Source of the DNA: Aquimarina sp040786285
GTDB lineage: Bacteria; Bacteroidota; Bacteroidia; Flavobacteriales; Flavobacteriaceae
DNA length: 64,000 bases
Reading direction: 5' to 3'
NCBI RefSeq assembly: GCF_040786285.1
Contig: NZ_JBFMKQ010000004.1
Coordinates: forward strand, 248,001-312,000
The notes beneath the pieces were generated by a model. It saw only the letters and a list, made by a program, of their open reading frames with translations, ran no database searches and was not told the DNA's origin. The position numbers and the translations under genes were made by a program. Of the stretch, positions 10,390 through 20,486 are shown piece after piece (within the stretch, counting starts at the first letter, position 1; each line of letters opens with the position of its first letter).

Positions 10390-12711
10390 ATGAAAAAAAG
10401 GATTAATATTTTTATCGTAACAGCTGTTATTGGTTTACTTGTATTAGCCTGTAATCTTTCGACAGAAACGCACAAGGAGTTAGCGATAGGCGCTACTTCA
10501 GATGATATAAATACAGAAATTGAAGCTAAAGTAGATTCACTACTTTCTATAATGACACTCGAAGAGAAAATAGGCCAGATGAATCAATATAATGGGTTTT
10601 GGGATCTAACGGGTCCTAAACCAGCCGATCGAGCCGCTGCAAAAAAGTATGAACATCTTCGCAAAGGCTGGGTAGGTTCTATGCTTAATGTGAGAGGTGT
10701 TAAGGATGTAAGAGCAGTGCAAAAAATTGTTGTAGAAGAATCAAGATTGGGGATTCCTTTGATTATTGGTTTTGATGTAATTCATGGATATAAAACGATG
10801 AGCCCAATTCCGTTAGCAGAGTCTGCAAGCTGGGATATGGAGGCTATTCAGAAATCTGCTGAAGTTGCTGCACTAGAAGCTTCGGCAGCGGGAATCAATT
10901 GGACATTTGCTCCCATGATTGATATTTCAAGAGATGCACGTTGGGGTAGAGTTATGGAAGGAGGAGGAGAAGATCCATATTTAGGATCTAAAATTGCTGA
11001 AGCACGGGTAAAGGGCTTTCAAGGGCAAGACCTTTCCAAAAGTACCACCATTGCTGCTTGTGCTAAACATTTTGCCGGGTATGGATCTGCCGAAGCGGGA
11101 AGAGATTATAACACCGTCGATATCAGTACGTCTACCTTACATAATATTGTTTTACCTCCTTTTAAAGCTGCTAAAGAAGCTGGTGTGAGAACCTTTATGA
11201 ATTCATTCAATGAACTTAATGGTGTTCCTGCTACCGGAAATAAAATGCTTCAGCGAGATATACTAAAAGATGACTGGAATTTTAATGGCTTTATTGTTTC
11301 TGATTGGGGTTCTATTGCCGAAATGATTGTACATGGTTATGCGAAAAACGGTAAAAGTGCAGCAGAAATGGCTGCTAATGCTGGATCAGATATGGATATG
11401 GAATCTTATTTGTATGTCGAACATTTAGCCACTTTAGTCAAAGAAGGAAAAGTCGAAGAAAGTTTGATTGATGATGCAGCTAGAAGAATTCTAAGGGTGA
11501 AATATGAACTAGGGCTATTCAATGATCCATACAAGTATTGTAATGAAGATCGAGAAAAAGAAGTTATAGGAAGCAAAGCCAATCATGAAGCAGTATTGGA
11601 TATGGCTAAAAAATCTATTGTTCTCTTAAAAAATGATAAAAAACTACTTCCATTAAAAAAAGAAAGACAAAGAATTGCCTTAATCGGAGCGTTAGCTAAT
11701 GATAAAAACAGTCCATTAGGAAGCTGGAGAATTGCGGCAGATGATAATACAGCAGTTTCGGTATTAGAAGGAATGCAACAATACAAAGAAAATACATTAG
11801 TGTATGCTAAGGGTGCTGATGTATCTGTTGGTGAAACTTCATTTGTAAACGAAACTAAAATTAATACTACCGATAAGAGCGATTTTACAGAAGCAAAAAG
11901 AGTAGCTAAAAATGCAGATGTTGTGGTTATCGTTTTAGGCGAAATAGGTTTTCAGAGCGGTGAAGGACGTAGCAGAACTGAGCTAGATTTACCTGGAGTA
12001 CAGCAAGAACTTTTGAAAGAAATATATAAAGTAAATCCAAATATTGTTTTGGTCCTAAATAATGGTCGTCCGTTAGCAATTACTTGGGCAGATGAACATA
12101 TCCCCGCTATTTTAGAAGCATGGCATTTGGGTTCTCAAAGCGGTAATGCCATAGCACAAGTGTTGTATGGGGATTATAACCCTAGCGGTAAATTGCCAAT
12201 GACATTTCCAAGAAGTGTTGGGCAAGTACCCATCTATTATAACTATAAAAATACAGGAAGACCAATAGAACCGCAACCAGATTTGGTGTTTTGGTCTCAC
12301 TATTCTGATCAGAAAAACACACCTCTATATGCTTTTGGACATGGACTGAGTTATACCACATTCAATTATAAAAACTTAAAAATAGAGACCATCAATTCTT
12401 CAGTATCTAATCCCCAAATTAAAGTGGTTGTTGATGTCACAAATTTAGGGGATCGTGAAGGTAAAGAAGTAGCTCAATTGTACATAAGAGATCCTTTTGC
12501 AAGTACAATCAGACCGGTAAAAGAATTGAAAGGCTTTGAGATGGTTTCATTAGAACCAGGAGAAACCAAAACAGTAAACTTTATTCTTGATAAGACGACT
12601 TTAGGCTTTTATGATAATAACAATAAATGGATAGTAGAGCCAGGAGAATTTAGAGTTTTTGCTGGAGGAAGTTCTGATAATACTATTCAATCTAATTTTG
12701 AATTACAATAA
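10390..12711 (+). CDS. bglX: GH3 family beta-glucosidase (BglX-like)
   Basis: Hydrolyses terminal beta-glucosyl residues of oligosaccharides released by the upstream endoglucanases, probably in the periplasm. The 773-residue protein has a lipobox-like signal (LLVLAC, Cys21), a GH3 TIM-barrel domain with KHFAGYG and the nucleophile in VSDWGS (Asp305), a GH3 C-terminal alpha/beta domain (about 400-620) and a fibronectin type III-like tail (about 680-770), the standard BglX order and length. It lies 135 bp behind the GH16 gene. Substrate preference (beta-1,3 versus other linkages) cannot be read from sequence. Confidence 0.93.
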   Translation: MKKRINIFIVTAVIGLLVLACNLSTETHKELAIGATSDDINTEIEAKVDSLLSIMTLEEKIGQMNQYNGFWDLTGPKPADRAAAKKYEHLRKGWVGSMLNVRGVKDVRAVQKIVVEESRLGIPLIIGFDVIHGYKTMSPIPLAESASWDMEAIQKSAEVAALEASAAGINWTFAPMIDISRDARWGRVMEGGGEDPYLGSKIAEARVKGFQGQDLSKSTTIAACAKHFAGYGSAEAGRDYNTVDISTSTLHNIVLPPFKAAKEAGVRTFMNSFNELNGVPATGNKMLQRDILKDDWNFNGFIVSDWGSIAEMIVHGYAKNGKSAAEMAANAGSDMDMESYLYVEHLATLVKEGKVEESLIDDAARRILRVKYELGLFNDPYKYCNEDREKEVIGSKANHEAVLDMAKKSIVLLKNDKKLLPLKKERQRIALIGALANDKNSPLGSWRIAADDNTAVSVLEGMQQYKENTLVYAKGADVSVGETSFVNETKINTTDKSDFTEAKRVAKNADVVVIVLGEIGFQSGEGRSRTELDLPGVQQELLKEIYKVNPNIVLVLNNGRPLAITWADEHIPAILEAWHLGSQSGNAIAQVLYGDYNPSGKLPMTFPRSVGQVPIYYNYKNTGRPIEPQPDLVFWSHYSDQKNTPLYAFGHGLSYTTFNYKNLKIETINSSVSNPQIKVVVDVTNLGDREGKEVAQLYIRDPFASTIRPVKELKGFEMVSLEPGETKTVNFILDKTTLGFYDNNNKWIVEPGEFRVFAGGSSDNTIQSNFELQ

Positions 12712-12757
12712 ATAAAAAAAAACAGGAACCAGTAATTCTGGCTCGATATTGTTTTCT

Positions 12758-12785
12758 GAAGTAATTGTGCACAATTACTTCTTTT
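12758..12785 (+). terminator. Palindromic terminator-like hairpin after the GH3 gene
   Basis: Positions 12758-12781 form a 24-nt perfect palindrome (GAAGTAATTG, TGCA, CAATTACTTC) followed directly by TTTT. As RNA it makes a 10-bp stem with a 4-nt loop and a short U-run. An imperfect smaller hairpin lies just upstream (12725-12743). As DNA the symmetry could also serve as a protein-binding site. Confidence 0.6.
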
Positions 12786-12869
12786 GAGACTTAAAATGTA
12801 AGCTTCATTATTAACCTGATGAATAGTGTTTACTATTCAATTCTCAAAGCCAGTTAACGATATCAACGC

Positions 12870-12914
12870 ATGAAAAAATTAAACTTTCTATATACAATTT
12901 TGCTGTATCTATAA
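12870..12914 (+). other. Short signal-peptide-like reading frame upstream of the GH81 gene
   Basis: An ATG at 12870 opens a 14-codon frame (MKKLNFLYTILLYL, stop) that reads like the start of a secretion signal and then breaks off. It lies 50 bp before the GH81 start in another frame. It may be the stub of a deleted secreted protein, an upstream leader frame, or chance. Confidence 0.3.
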
Positions 12915-12963
12915 GGAATTCGAATGCAAAAATCTAATGAATTTAACGTAATAAACACTCGAC

Positions 12964-15900
12964 ATGAAAACAAAATTAGTAGTGCTAATCACTATTTTTT
13001 CAATAGGATTATTATCAATAAGTGATCTCCGAAGTCAGATCACTCAAATGGGAAATGGTAGTTACACTACCGTTTTTCCCGGTGTAGATGCAGCAGGAAG
13101 GAATAGTTTTCCTTCAGGTACTCCTGGACTTTCAGGAATAGCCGCAACAAAACCTGTTCCCACTAATGATTGGTGGTCAGATTTAATGAAAACAGACCAT
13201 GGAGCAAAGGCATTTAATTACCCTTTGTCATTTAGATCGTTATCCAGCGGGCTTACTATAAATTATACCATTCCTTTGGCCTCAGGGCCCAAAGACTACC
13301 GTCAACCAATGAGTGATGTTCAGGCCATTGTTGTTGGTGTTGAAGGCCTTGGAGCAACAAGCTCAACAGCTTCTGATCATTCTGATTGGAGTGTGACCAT
13401 GAATTGGGATGATAAATTTTACAGCACAATCAATATTGGTTCTCCTTTTGTATATTTTGAGAAAAGCAATCCTACGGCATTGGCTAAAGTTTCAGTTAAT
13501 TTTAATGGAGCAGGTGCTAGAGTCGATGGTAATAAACTGATTATTGAAAACAATATGAATAATTCAAATTATGTTGTTTTTGCGCCTGCAGGATCTACTT
13601 GGGTAGGCAGTAATGGCGTATATACCTCTACATTAAATGGAAAAAACTATTGGTCTATGGTACTATTACCATTTGGAGTAGATTTGACTACGGCAATCAA
13701 TGAATATGAGCAGTATGCTTATGTGTTTCCCGGCAAGACAACAGTAGATTGGAACTATAATGAAACCTCTGGTTCGGTTAGAACTACGTTTACAGTTACT
13801 CCAGATGTAAAAGAAGGAAGCAATACCAAAGTTCTACAAGGACTTCTTCCGCACCAATGGGATCGACTTGCTTCAGATTCTCCTCGACCTGCAGGTTACA
13901 ATTATCCTTCTGTACGCGGCACTATCAAAACCTTAGCCTCTAACAGTTTTGTTGTAGAAAATACGTTCAGTGGTATTTTACCAACACTTCCTGATCTTGG
14001 TAAGTATACGGCTGGTTTTGACCCGGGAGTTTTGTCTCAAAAGATTGATCAAATTAAAAATGATGGGCTACCAGAATGGACGGACTCTTATAATCAGGGA
14101 CAAGATATGAATCGTCTGATACAAGCAGCAAGAATCGCTAATCAAATGGGAAATATAGAAGCCCGAGATCTTCTTGTGAATACGGTAAAAGTACGATTAG
14201 AAGATTGGTTATCTGCTGAAGGTGACGAAGTAGCTTTTCTTTTTTATTATAATTCTGATTGGAGTGCATTGCTGGGATATCCGGCAGGGCATCGACAAGA
14301 TGTAAATCTTAACGATCATCACTTTCATTGGGGATATTTTATTCATGCAGCAGCAGCGGTTGAGCAATTCAACCCTGGTTGGGCATCGCAATGGGGAGAT
14401 ATGATTAATCTGTTAGTACGAGATGCTGCTAATCCATCCAGAACCGATAGTATGTTTCCTTTCCTTAGAAACTTCAGTCCTTATGCTGGACATAGTTGGG
14501 CCAATGGTTTTTCTTCAGAACCTTTAGGAAATGACCAAGAGTCAACCTCAGAGTCTATGCAGTTCAATTCTGCACTAATACATTGGGGAACGATAACCAA
14601 CAATAACGAATTAAGAGATCTTGGGATTTATCTATATACCACAGAGTTATCGACAATTCAGGAATATTGGTTCGATGTAGAACAAAGAAGCTTTCAGCCC
14701 GAATATGCCTATGAAATGGTAGCCAGGGTTTGGGCAAGTGGTTACGATAATGGGACTTGGTGGACCGATGATGTTGCGGCCTCTTATGGTATACAGTTGT
14801 ATCCTATTCATGGCGGCTCATTATATCTAGGACATCGTACGGATTATGTAGAGAGAGTTTGGCAAGAAATGACTCAAAATACAGAGGTGTTAAACAATAC
14901 ACCTAATGATAATCTATGGTATGATACGTATTGGAAATTTCTGTCTTTTAAAGATCCTCAGGAAGCACTTTCATTATATAATTCGTATCCCGAAAGAGGT
15001 ATGAAAGTAGGTATTTCTGATGCACAAACCTATCATTGGCTTTATACTATGGCATCTCTTGGACAGGTGGCTGAAGAAATTACGGCAGATTATCCCATTG
15101 CTTCTGTTTTTAATGATAATGGAAGCCTTACCTATGTAGCTCACAATTATGGTAATTCACAAATCACGGTTCACTTTTCTGATGGATATAGCCTGGTAGT
15201 TCCAGCCAATAGTATGGCCACAAGTCGAGATGTAAATGTTGATATTACATTATCTGCCGACAAATCTGAAGTTCCTTTAGGAGGAGATGTTAATCTTACC
15301 GCTCTTACTACCGGAGCTGGTATTACAAAAGTAGAATTTTATGTTGGCGGTACCTTAATTGGTACAGATACTACTGCACCTTACACGCTTAATAGTGGAG
15401 CATTGTCTGCAGGCTTTCCAAGAATATATGCAAAGGCATTTGTAGGGAATAATCTTAATATATCGAATACAATTCCTATTCAGGTTGGAGATCAATTAGC
15501 ATATTCAGGAACACCGGTTGCGATTCCAGGTACTATTGATGCTGGTCAATACGATGTGTTTGAAGGAGGAAACGGTCAAGGTATTGCATATTCAGATAAT
15601 GATGCTTTTAATCAAGGTAATTTCAGACCTTCTGAAGGCGTAGATGCAAACAGTACTACGAACGAAGGATTTACTGTGGGTTGGATTAATTCTGGTGAAT
15701 GGTTAGAATATACAATTAATGCGGCCAATGCTGGTCGTTATAGAGTAACATTAAGATATGCTTCAGGAGATGCAGCTGGGGGAGGACCATTTTGGTTTGA
15801 ACGTGATGGTATCAAAATTAGTAATGATATCAGTGTACCTTTTACAGGAACAAATTGGGATGTATGGCAAAATGAAATCACCGAAGATGTACATCTTATT

Positions 15901-17286
15901 GCTGGTGAGCAAGTGATTAGAGTGATGGTGGGTAATGGAGGTTTTAACCTAGGGAAAATGACTTTTGAATATACAGGACCACCTAGTGATGAAGTCTTGA
16001 CAAGTATTGTAGTCACGCCTTCAAATGTCGATGTATTAGTGGGAGAGGTACAGCAATTTACTGCTCAAGGATTTGATCAAAACGGGAATCCTATGGCAGC
16101 AGTATACAGCTGGACAACTGATGGGGGATTAATAGATGTTAACGGACTTTATACAGGTTCATTACTTGGTGATCATACCGTCACGGCAATTAGTGGTTCG
16201 GTTTCAGGTTCTACTACTATTAAAGTTTCAAACAACACATCTACTACGTATACGATACTTCCAGGGATTTTAGAAGCCGAAAATTACAAACCAGGAGGAC
16301 AAGGAATCGGTTTTAGTGATTCTACCGTAGGAAATACTGGCGGTGAATACAAACAAGATGATGTAGATATTGAAATCACAGGTGATGGTAGTGGATCATA
16401 TAATGTAGGTTGGATAGATGCTGGTGAATGGTTGGCGTATGATATTAATGCTACAGAATCATCAAACAGCTATGATATAGATTTTAGGGTAGCGTCACCT
16501 GGCGGAAACGGTTCTTTTCATTTAGAATTAAATGGTTTACCTATTACTGAAACCCTTTCTGTTCCCAATACCGGAAACTGGCAAAACTATCAGACCGTAA
16601 CCGTTACTGGTATCAATATCCCAATAGGTCAGCAAGAATTACGTATCGTTTTTGACAGCAATGGCTTCAATTTAAATTTTATAAAATTCAGAGCCACCTC
16701 AACCGATAACAATCAGGAAGATTGTTTAGGAACTGCATTGAATCAACAGTATCGCTATAAAGTTTCTTCAGATACGGCGGCCCCTAGTATAACATTTATA
16801 CCGGAAACTGTGGGAACTGGCGATACTGTTTGTATTCTATATTATGGTACATCAGCTACAGGTTCATATCCTGGATATATTGTAAGCCCCAATGAACCCT
16901 ATCAAATCAATGCGCTTGAAGGAGAAACAATCTATTTCTATTATACGTATAGCCTGTCGACAGGAGGTGAAAACAATACGGCAGATCAGCGACATAATTT
17001 TACAGTAGGAGATTGTAATAATTCAAAATCATCTGTACTAAATATGGATTCTAAGATATTAATTTATCCAAATCCAATGGATCAGGTCATAACATTGTTT
17101 GGCTTAGATAATGTTTATAAGGTAAATATTTATGATGTAAGCGGTAAACTAGTCCAATCAAAATCTATGACTAAATCCCAAAATCAACAATTTATGTATG
17201 TAAACTTATTGGCAAAAGGATTTTATATACTGAAAACATACTCTAAAAATAATGAAGTTACAACTCATAAAATACTTAAGAATTAA
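12964..17286 (+). CDS. Modular GH81 endo-beta-1,3-glucanase with CBM6, CBM56-like and T9SS sorting domains
   Basis: An inverting endo-beta-1,3-glucanase predicted to be exported by the type IX secretion system. The 1440-residue protein reads: signal peptide (1-25); GH81 catalytic region (about 55-730) with TNDWWSDLM, DHHFHWGYF at about 451 and QESTSES at about 525-531 carrying the candidate catalytic acids; Ig-like domain (about 760-840); CBM6 (about 853-1010, VGWINSGEWLEY); Big_2-like domain (about 1011-1090); second CBM6 (about 1096-1245, VGWIDAGEWLAY); a CBM56-like beta-1,3-glucan-binding module (about 1253-1352); and a T9SS type A sorting tail (about 1363-1440, ILIYPNPM...KGFYILK). It is the last gene of the locus, 252 bp behind the GH3 gene. 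The CBM56 call is from remembered pattern and less certain than the others. Confidence 0.9.
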   Translation: MKTKLVVLITIFSIGLLSISDLRSQITQMGNGSYTTVFPGVDAAGRNSFPSGTPGLSGIAATKPVPTNDWWSDLMKTDHGAKAFNYPLSFRSLSSGLTINYTIPLASGPKDYRQPMSDVQAIVVGVEGLGATSSTASDHSDWSVTMNWDDKFYSTINIGSPFVYFEKSNPTALAKVSVNFNGAGARVDGNKLIIENNMNNSNYVVFAPAGSTWVGSNGVYTSTLNGKNYWSMVLLPFGVDLTTAINEYEQYAYVFPGKTTVDWNYNETSGSVRTTFTVTPDVKEGSNTKVLQGLLPHQWDRLASDSPRPAGYNYPSVRGTIKTLASNSFVVENTFSGILPTLPDLGKYTAGFDPGVLSQKIDQIKNDGLPEWTDSYNQGQDMNRLIQAARIANQMGNIEARDLLVNTVKVRLEDWLSAEGDEVAFLFYYNSDWSALLGYPAGHRQDVNLNDHHFHWGYFIHAAAAVEQFNPGWASQWGDMINLLVRDAANPSRTDSMFPFLRNFSPYAGHSWANGFSSEPLGNDQESTSESMQFNSALIHWGTITNNNELRDLGIYLYTTELSTIQEYWFDVEQRSFQPEYAYEMVARVWASGYDNGTWWTDDVAASYGIQLYPIHGGSLYLGHRTDYVERVWQEMTQNTEVLNNTPNDNLWYDTYWKFLSFKDPQEALSLYNSYPERGMKVGISDAQTYHWLYTMASLGQVAEEITADYPIASVFNDNGSLTYVAHNYGNSQITVHFSDGYSLVVPANSMATSRDVNVDITLSADKSEVPLGGDVNLTALTTGAGITKVEFYVGGTLIGTDTTAPYTLNSGALSAGFPRIYAKAFVGNNLNISNTIPIQVGDQLAYSGTPVAIPGTIDAGQYDVFEGGNGQGIAYSDNDAFNQGNFRPSEGVDANSTTNEGFTVGWINSGEWLEYTINAANAGRYRVTLRYASGDAAGGGPFWFERDGIKISNDISVPFTGTNWDVWQNEITEDVHLIAGEQVIRVMVGNGGFNLGKMTFEYTGPPSDEVLTSIVVTPSNVDVLVGEVQQFTAQGFDQNGNPMAAVYSWTTDGGLIDVNGLYTGSLLGDHTVTAISGSVSGSTTIKVSNNTSTTYTILPGILEAENYKPGGQGIGFSDSTVGNTGGEYKQDDVDIEITGDGSGSYNVGWIDAGEWLAYDINATESSNSYDIDFRVASPGGNGSFHLELNGLPITETLSVPNTGNWQNYQTVTVTGINIPIGQQELRIVFDSNGFNLNFIKFRATSTDNNQEDCLGTALNQQYRYKVSSDTAAPSITFIPETVGTGDTVCILYYGTSATGSYPGYIVSPNEPYQINALEGETIYFYYTYSLSTGGENNTADQRHNFTVGDCNNSKSSVLNMDSKILIYPNPMDQVITLFGLDNVYKVNIYDVSGKLVQSKSMTKSQNQQFMYVNLLAKGFYILKTYSKNNEVTTHKILKN

Positions 17287-17436
17287 TATGCTTTGTGCGA
17301 GTCGTTCTAAAATAAATTGTCGGCCAAGATGATTTGATAAGAATCATGGAAATGGATGAAACTTTTTGAAGGGACGTGATGAGGTGGTTTTATGATTTTA
17401 AACTCAGCCCATAAGAAAGCAGTTTTATATGCAAAT

Positions 17437-17470
17437 AAAAAAGCTCACCATTTTGGTGAGCTTTTTGTTT
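17437..17470 (+). terminator. Bidirectional terminator closing the PUL
   Basis: AAGCTCACCA, TTT, TGGTGAGCTT (17441-17463) forms a 10-bp stem with A-rich sequence on the left and TTTTGTTTT on the right, so it can stop transcripts from both sides. It closes the GH81 transcript on the plus strand. Confidence 0.75.
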
Positions 17471-17473
17471 TAA

Positions 17474-17510
17474 AGTGATGTTGGTAGGATTCAGACCTGT
17501 TTCTTCTAGA
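17474..17510 (-). pseudogene. Decayed tRNA-like 3' end
   Basis: Read on the minus strand, this stretch ends in AGGTCTGAATCCTACC-ACATCA, which resembles a T-arm plus acceptor end, and is followed by the hairpin at 17441-17463. The T-stem is mispaired and no anticodon arm can be found, so at best it is a relic. The other 445 bp between the GH81 gene and rsgA show nothing else I can support. Confidence 0.3.
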
Positions 17511-17731
17511 CTTTTATTTTTAGGACTATAACCATATCATCAAAATCTGTTGACTGATGTATTGACCGTCTATTTAATTCAAGTGAACTCATTTGAATTT
17601 CGTTTCAAAATGAAGAATCTTAAATTTTTACATCAAAATATTTGACAGGTAACCTATTGTTTATTAATTATAGAATACTTCACAAATTAACGTTAAAACA
17701 TAAAATATGGCTATTGTGTTTGAAGTATTAT

Positions 17732-18799
17732 CTACATGTTACCTTTGTGTTTTTGGTTTTTAAACTGTTTTATCATTTTCCCAAAATCCTTGTCTTTCTT
17801 GCGACGCTCGGCAACGGTAGATTCAAAATGCTCTTTTTCACGCTCCATTTTCAGGTAGTTTTCATAGGAGGCATGGTCAATATTACCTTTCTCGACGGCT
17901 TCAACAACCGCACAACCAATTTCTGTTGTGTGTGTGCAATCCTTGAATCTACAATCGTAAGATAACTTTGCGATGTCATCGAATGTACTATAAAGCCCAG
18001 ATTTGGAATCTGTAATGCCGATTTCCCTCATTCCTGGATTGTCGATTAAAATTCCACCGTTTCCCAGAACGATCAGTTCTCTATGGCTGGTAATATGCCT
18101 TCCTCTATCGATACTTTGGCTTATAGCACCAGTGTCCATTATTTTTTTACCACTCATCTTGTTCAGGAGTGTTGATTTTCCGACACCCGAGGAGCCTAAT
18201 AAGCAATATGTCTTGCCTTTTTTTATAATAGCTGCTAGTTTGTCCAGTCCAAAATTGGATTCATTGCTTATGGCTATTAATGGAACTTTTTTGATTCGTT
18301 GGTTTATTCGATTTATAAGTTTTTTTAGCTCCTGTTCATCTATAAGGTCGATTTTGCTAAGCACTATAATGGGTTTTACTTTAGAAGCGTTACAGATTGC
18401 CAAATACCTTTCTAACCTATTAATATTAAAGTCCCTGTTTACCGATTGAACAATAATACCATAATCAATGTTTGTAGCGATTATCTGTATATGCCCAGAT
18501 TTCCCAACTGCTTTTCTTTCAATTATTGAATGTCTTGGATAAATGGAATGAATCAATGCTTTGTCCTCATCATATTCGGAAATGGCAACCCAATCCCCAA
18601 CAGCAGGAAGATCATACCGGCTTTCAGCAATATATCGCAAATTGCCAATGAGCTCAGAATCAAATTCCCCTTTATCTGTTTTTACTGTATACCTGTCTTT
18701 GTGTTCTGATACAACACGACCCACATTAAAAGAATCCAGATTTTTATCTTTTCGATATTCTTCTAAGCTGGTAGTATATCCTAATTCTACAAGTGTCAT
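17732..18799 (-). CDS. rsgA: Ribosome small-subunit-dependent GTPase A
   Basis: A circularly permuted GTPase that acts in late 30S subunit maturation. The 355-residue protein has an N-terminal OB-fold (about 25-100), then the motifs in permuted order: G4 LSKID (147-151), G1 LGSSGVGKS (201-209), G3 DNPG (253-256), and a zinc site with Cys283, Cys288, His290 and Cys296 (CRFKDCTH...C). All key residues are present. It ends in a basic tail. It is transcribed alone or with the upstream membrane-protein gene 55 bp away. Confidence 0.93.
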   Translation of the reverse strand: MTLVELGYTTSLEEYRKDKNLDSFNVGRVVSEHKDRYTVKTDKGEFDSELIGNLRYIAESRYDLPAVGDWVAISEYDEDKALIHSIYPRHSIIERKAVGKSGHIQIIATNIDYGIIVQSVNRDFNINRLERYLAICNASKVKPIIVLSKIDLIDEQELKKLINRINQRIKKVPLIAISNESNFGLDKLAAIIKKGKTYCLLGSSGVGKSTLLNKMSGKKIMDTGAISQSIDRGRHITSHRELIVLGNGGILIDNPGMREIGITDSKSGLYSTFDDIAKLSYDCRFKDCTHTTEIGCAVVEAVEKGNIDHASYENYLKMEREKEHFESTVAERRKKDKDFGKMIKQFKNQKHKGNM

Positions 18800-18854
18800 T
18801 TTTTATTTTGTTACTGTCGATTGTTTAACCTGTCTTTCTAATAAATTGAAATTC

Positions 18855-19286
18855 TCATTTCGCAGCTCCAATGGTACCTATCAGATAGAGTAGGCCTGTT
18901 AATAACGAACCTATCGATAAAATAATAAAACGGAACGGACGAGCATGCTGTACAAATTTCATAATATCTGAAGGAAGCATTAGAGCACGCAAAAGGTAAA
19001 TGATTGCGATACCAATTAGTGTTATACGCATCAATGGAAGTTGTCTAATAATACCTGCTCCAGAAAGTCCATAAAACCCCCAAACAACGAACATGATAAC
19101 CAAGCCTAGTGTAACCCATATGGTAAATGATGAACCTTGCTCGGTAAGTTCAGAAAGTTTTGAAGCACCAAAGTACTCATAAAGTTTTGGCCTTATAGCA
19201 AGCGCAATATGTAATAATGCTATAAGAAAACTCAAAACGCTACCTACTATAAGAAGGTTCTTGCTTGATAAATATATATGCTCCAT
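18855..19286 (-). CDS. Small four-helix membrane protein of unknown function
   Basis: The 143-residue product has four predicted membrane segments (about 10-30, 53-75, 84-103 and 118-140) and no soluble domain or catalytic motif. I do not recognise a specific family. It lies between the MBL-fold lipoprotein gene (31 bp upstream on this strand) and rsgA, in the same direction, so the three may share a transcript. Confidence 0.7.
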   Translation of the reverse strand: MEHIYLSSKNLLIVGSVLSFLIALLHIALAIRPKLYEYFGASKLSELTEQGSSFTIWVTLGLVIMFVVWGFYGLSGAGIIRQLPLMRITLIGIAIIYLLRALMLPSDIMKFVQHARPFRFIILSIGSLLTGLLYLIGTIGAAK

Positions 19287-19317
19287 TTGATTCCTTTTAC
19301 TATTAGATTTATATAGT

Positions 19318-20127
19318 TTACTCTAATAGGGTAACCGTTATATCTTTATCGACCAGAGATTTGAATTTTATCAAATCGGCCTTGTTCTTGAGTTCATAAT
19401 GCATTGGTATAACTAACTTGGGTCTGATTTTATTGATTATTTTGGAAGCCTCATTAATACTCATGGTGAGGTTGTCTCCTCCGATGGGTACCATAGCTAT
19501 GGTAATATCTTTGATTTTTTCCATTTCTGGAATGTAATCTGTGTCACCTGCATGATATATTCTGATGTCACCCCCAAGCGTTAAAATGTAGCCAACATTT
19601 TTCTTGGATTTTGGATGTGCCTTTATCCATAAGAATACATTTTTGGTGTTGTATGCATGCACTGCTTCAGTATTTATGCTGCCCATCTTAATGTTGTCAT
19701 CAGGTATTACGGTTCGTATGGTATATCCTTTTTTAGAAAGCTTTTTCATAACCTCTTTTGGACATATGAATATAGTTTCGGGGCTAACAATTTGCTCGAT
19801 AGTTTTAAGGGAATAATGATCAGGATGTGCATGGGTAATAAATATATAATCAGCCTTTCTTGATATACCCGTTTCAACAGGGTCTATGTAAATCGTTTTC
19901 CCTCCCGATACAATTTGAAAACTTGATGGAAAAAAATCAGACTTGTTCACCTTGATAGCTCCCCAGGTGGTAATCTTCAAATTTTCATTGAACTCAATAG
20001 TTTGGGGGACGGGATTTCGTTTGTCGCTAACACTTACTTTTACCATGGTACAACTTTGAATTGTTACTACTATCAGGAAGATATATACCCAGCGAAATCT
20101 TCCTGGATTTAACTTTATCTCATCCAT
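19318..20127 (-). CDS. MBL-fold metallo-hydrolase lipoprotein
   Basis: A metallo-beta-lactamase-fold hydrolase of the UPF0173/UlaG-like type. The 269-residue protein has an N-terminal membrane stretch ending in a lipobox-like TIQSC (Cys26), so it is probably anchored in the envelope. The metal motif HAHPDH (99-104), a later HAGDTD and the terminal IPMHYE supply the expected His and Asp ligands. The substrate is unknown. The lipoprotein form is unusual because most UlaG-type members are cytoplasmic. Confidence 0.82.
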   Translation of the reverse strand: MDEIKLNPGRFRWVYIFLIVVTIQSCTMVKVSVSDKRNPVPQTIEFNENLKITTWGAIKVNKSDFFPSSFQIVSGGKTIYIDPVETGISRKADYIFITHAHPDHYSLKTIEQIVSPETIFICPKEVMKKLSKKGYTIRTVIPDDNIKMGSINTEAVHAYNTKNVFLWIKAHPKSKKNVGYILTLGGDIRIYHAGDTDYIPEMEKIKDITIAMVPIGGDNLTMSINEASKIINKIRPKLVIPMHYELKNKADLIKFKSLVDKDITVTLLE

Positions 20128-20442
20128 TTTTTATCAAATTGGAAGGCAAAATTAAAACTCAAAGTCTGTCTAAAAAATGATAAAAATCAGTTTCGGGTTT
20201 AGAATTATACTATTCCGAATCCAATCAAAAAATTAAAGACCCGCAGGTCTATATGGTAAAACGGTTCTTAGATTGGACTCTTTTCTTTAAGTAAGAATTT
20301 TTTGTTTTTAATTATTCTTTATAGCTGTCAAAATAGCCCTTTGATGAACCTCCTTAGGAATGCCCAGATGAATGAGGAAAACACATTTGTTATCTACTAT
20401 AAAAAAGGTTGGGTTAAATTTTTGCAAGTTTCATATTCCAGA

Positions 20443-20476
20443 AAACAAAAAAAGTCTGCATTTTCATACAGACTTT
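20443..20476 (-). terminator. Terminator-like hairpin beside a tRNA-like relic
   Basis: AAAGTCTG (20451-20458) pairs with CAGACTTT (20469-20476) around a 10-nt loop. The A-rich flank on the left gives a U-run in a minus-strand transcript. The order (tRNA-like end, then hairpin) copies that of the intact tRNA at 33 kb. Confidence 0.5.
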
Positions 20477-20486
20477 CCATTTATTT

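Noticed and set aside
17642..17965. A 107-codon plus-strand frame
   Set aside because: Most of it is antisense to the 3' part of rsgA; the remainder is AT-rich noise.
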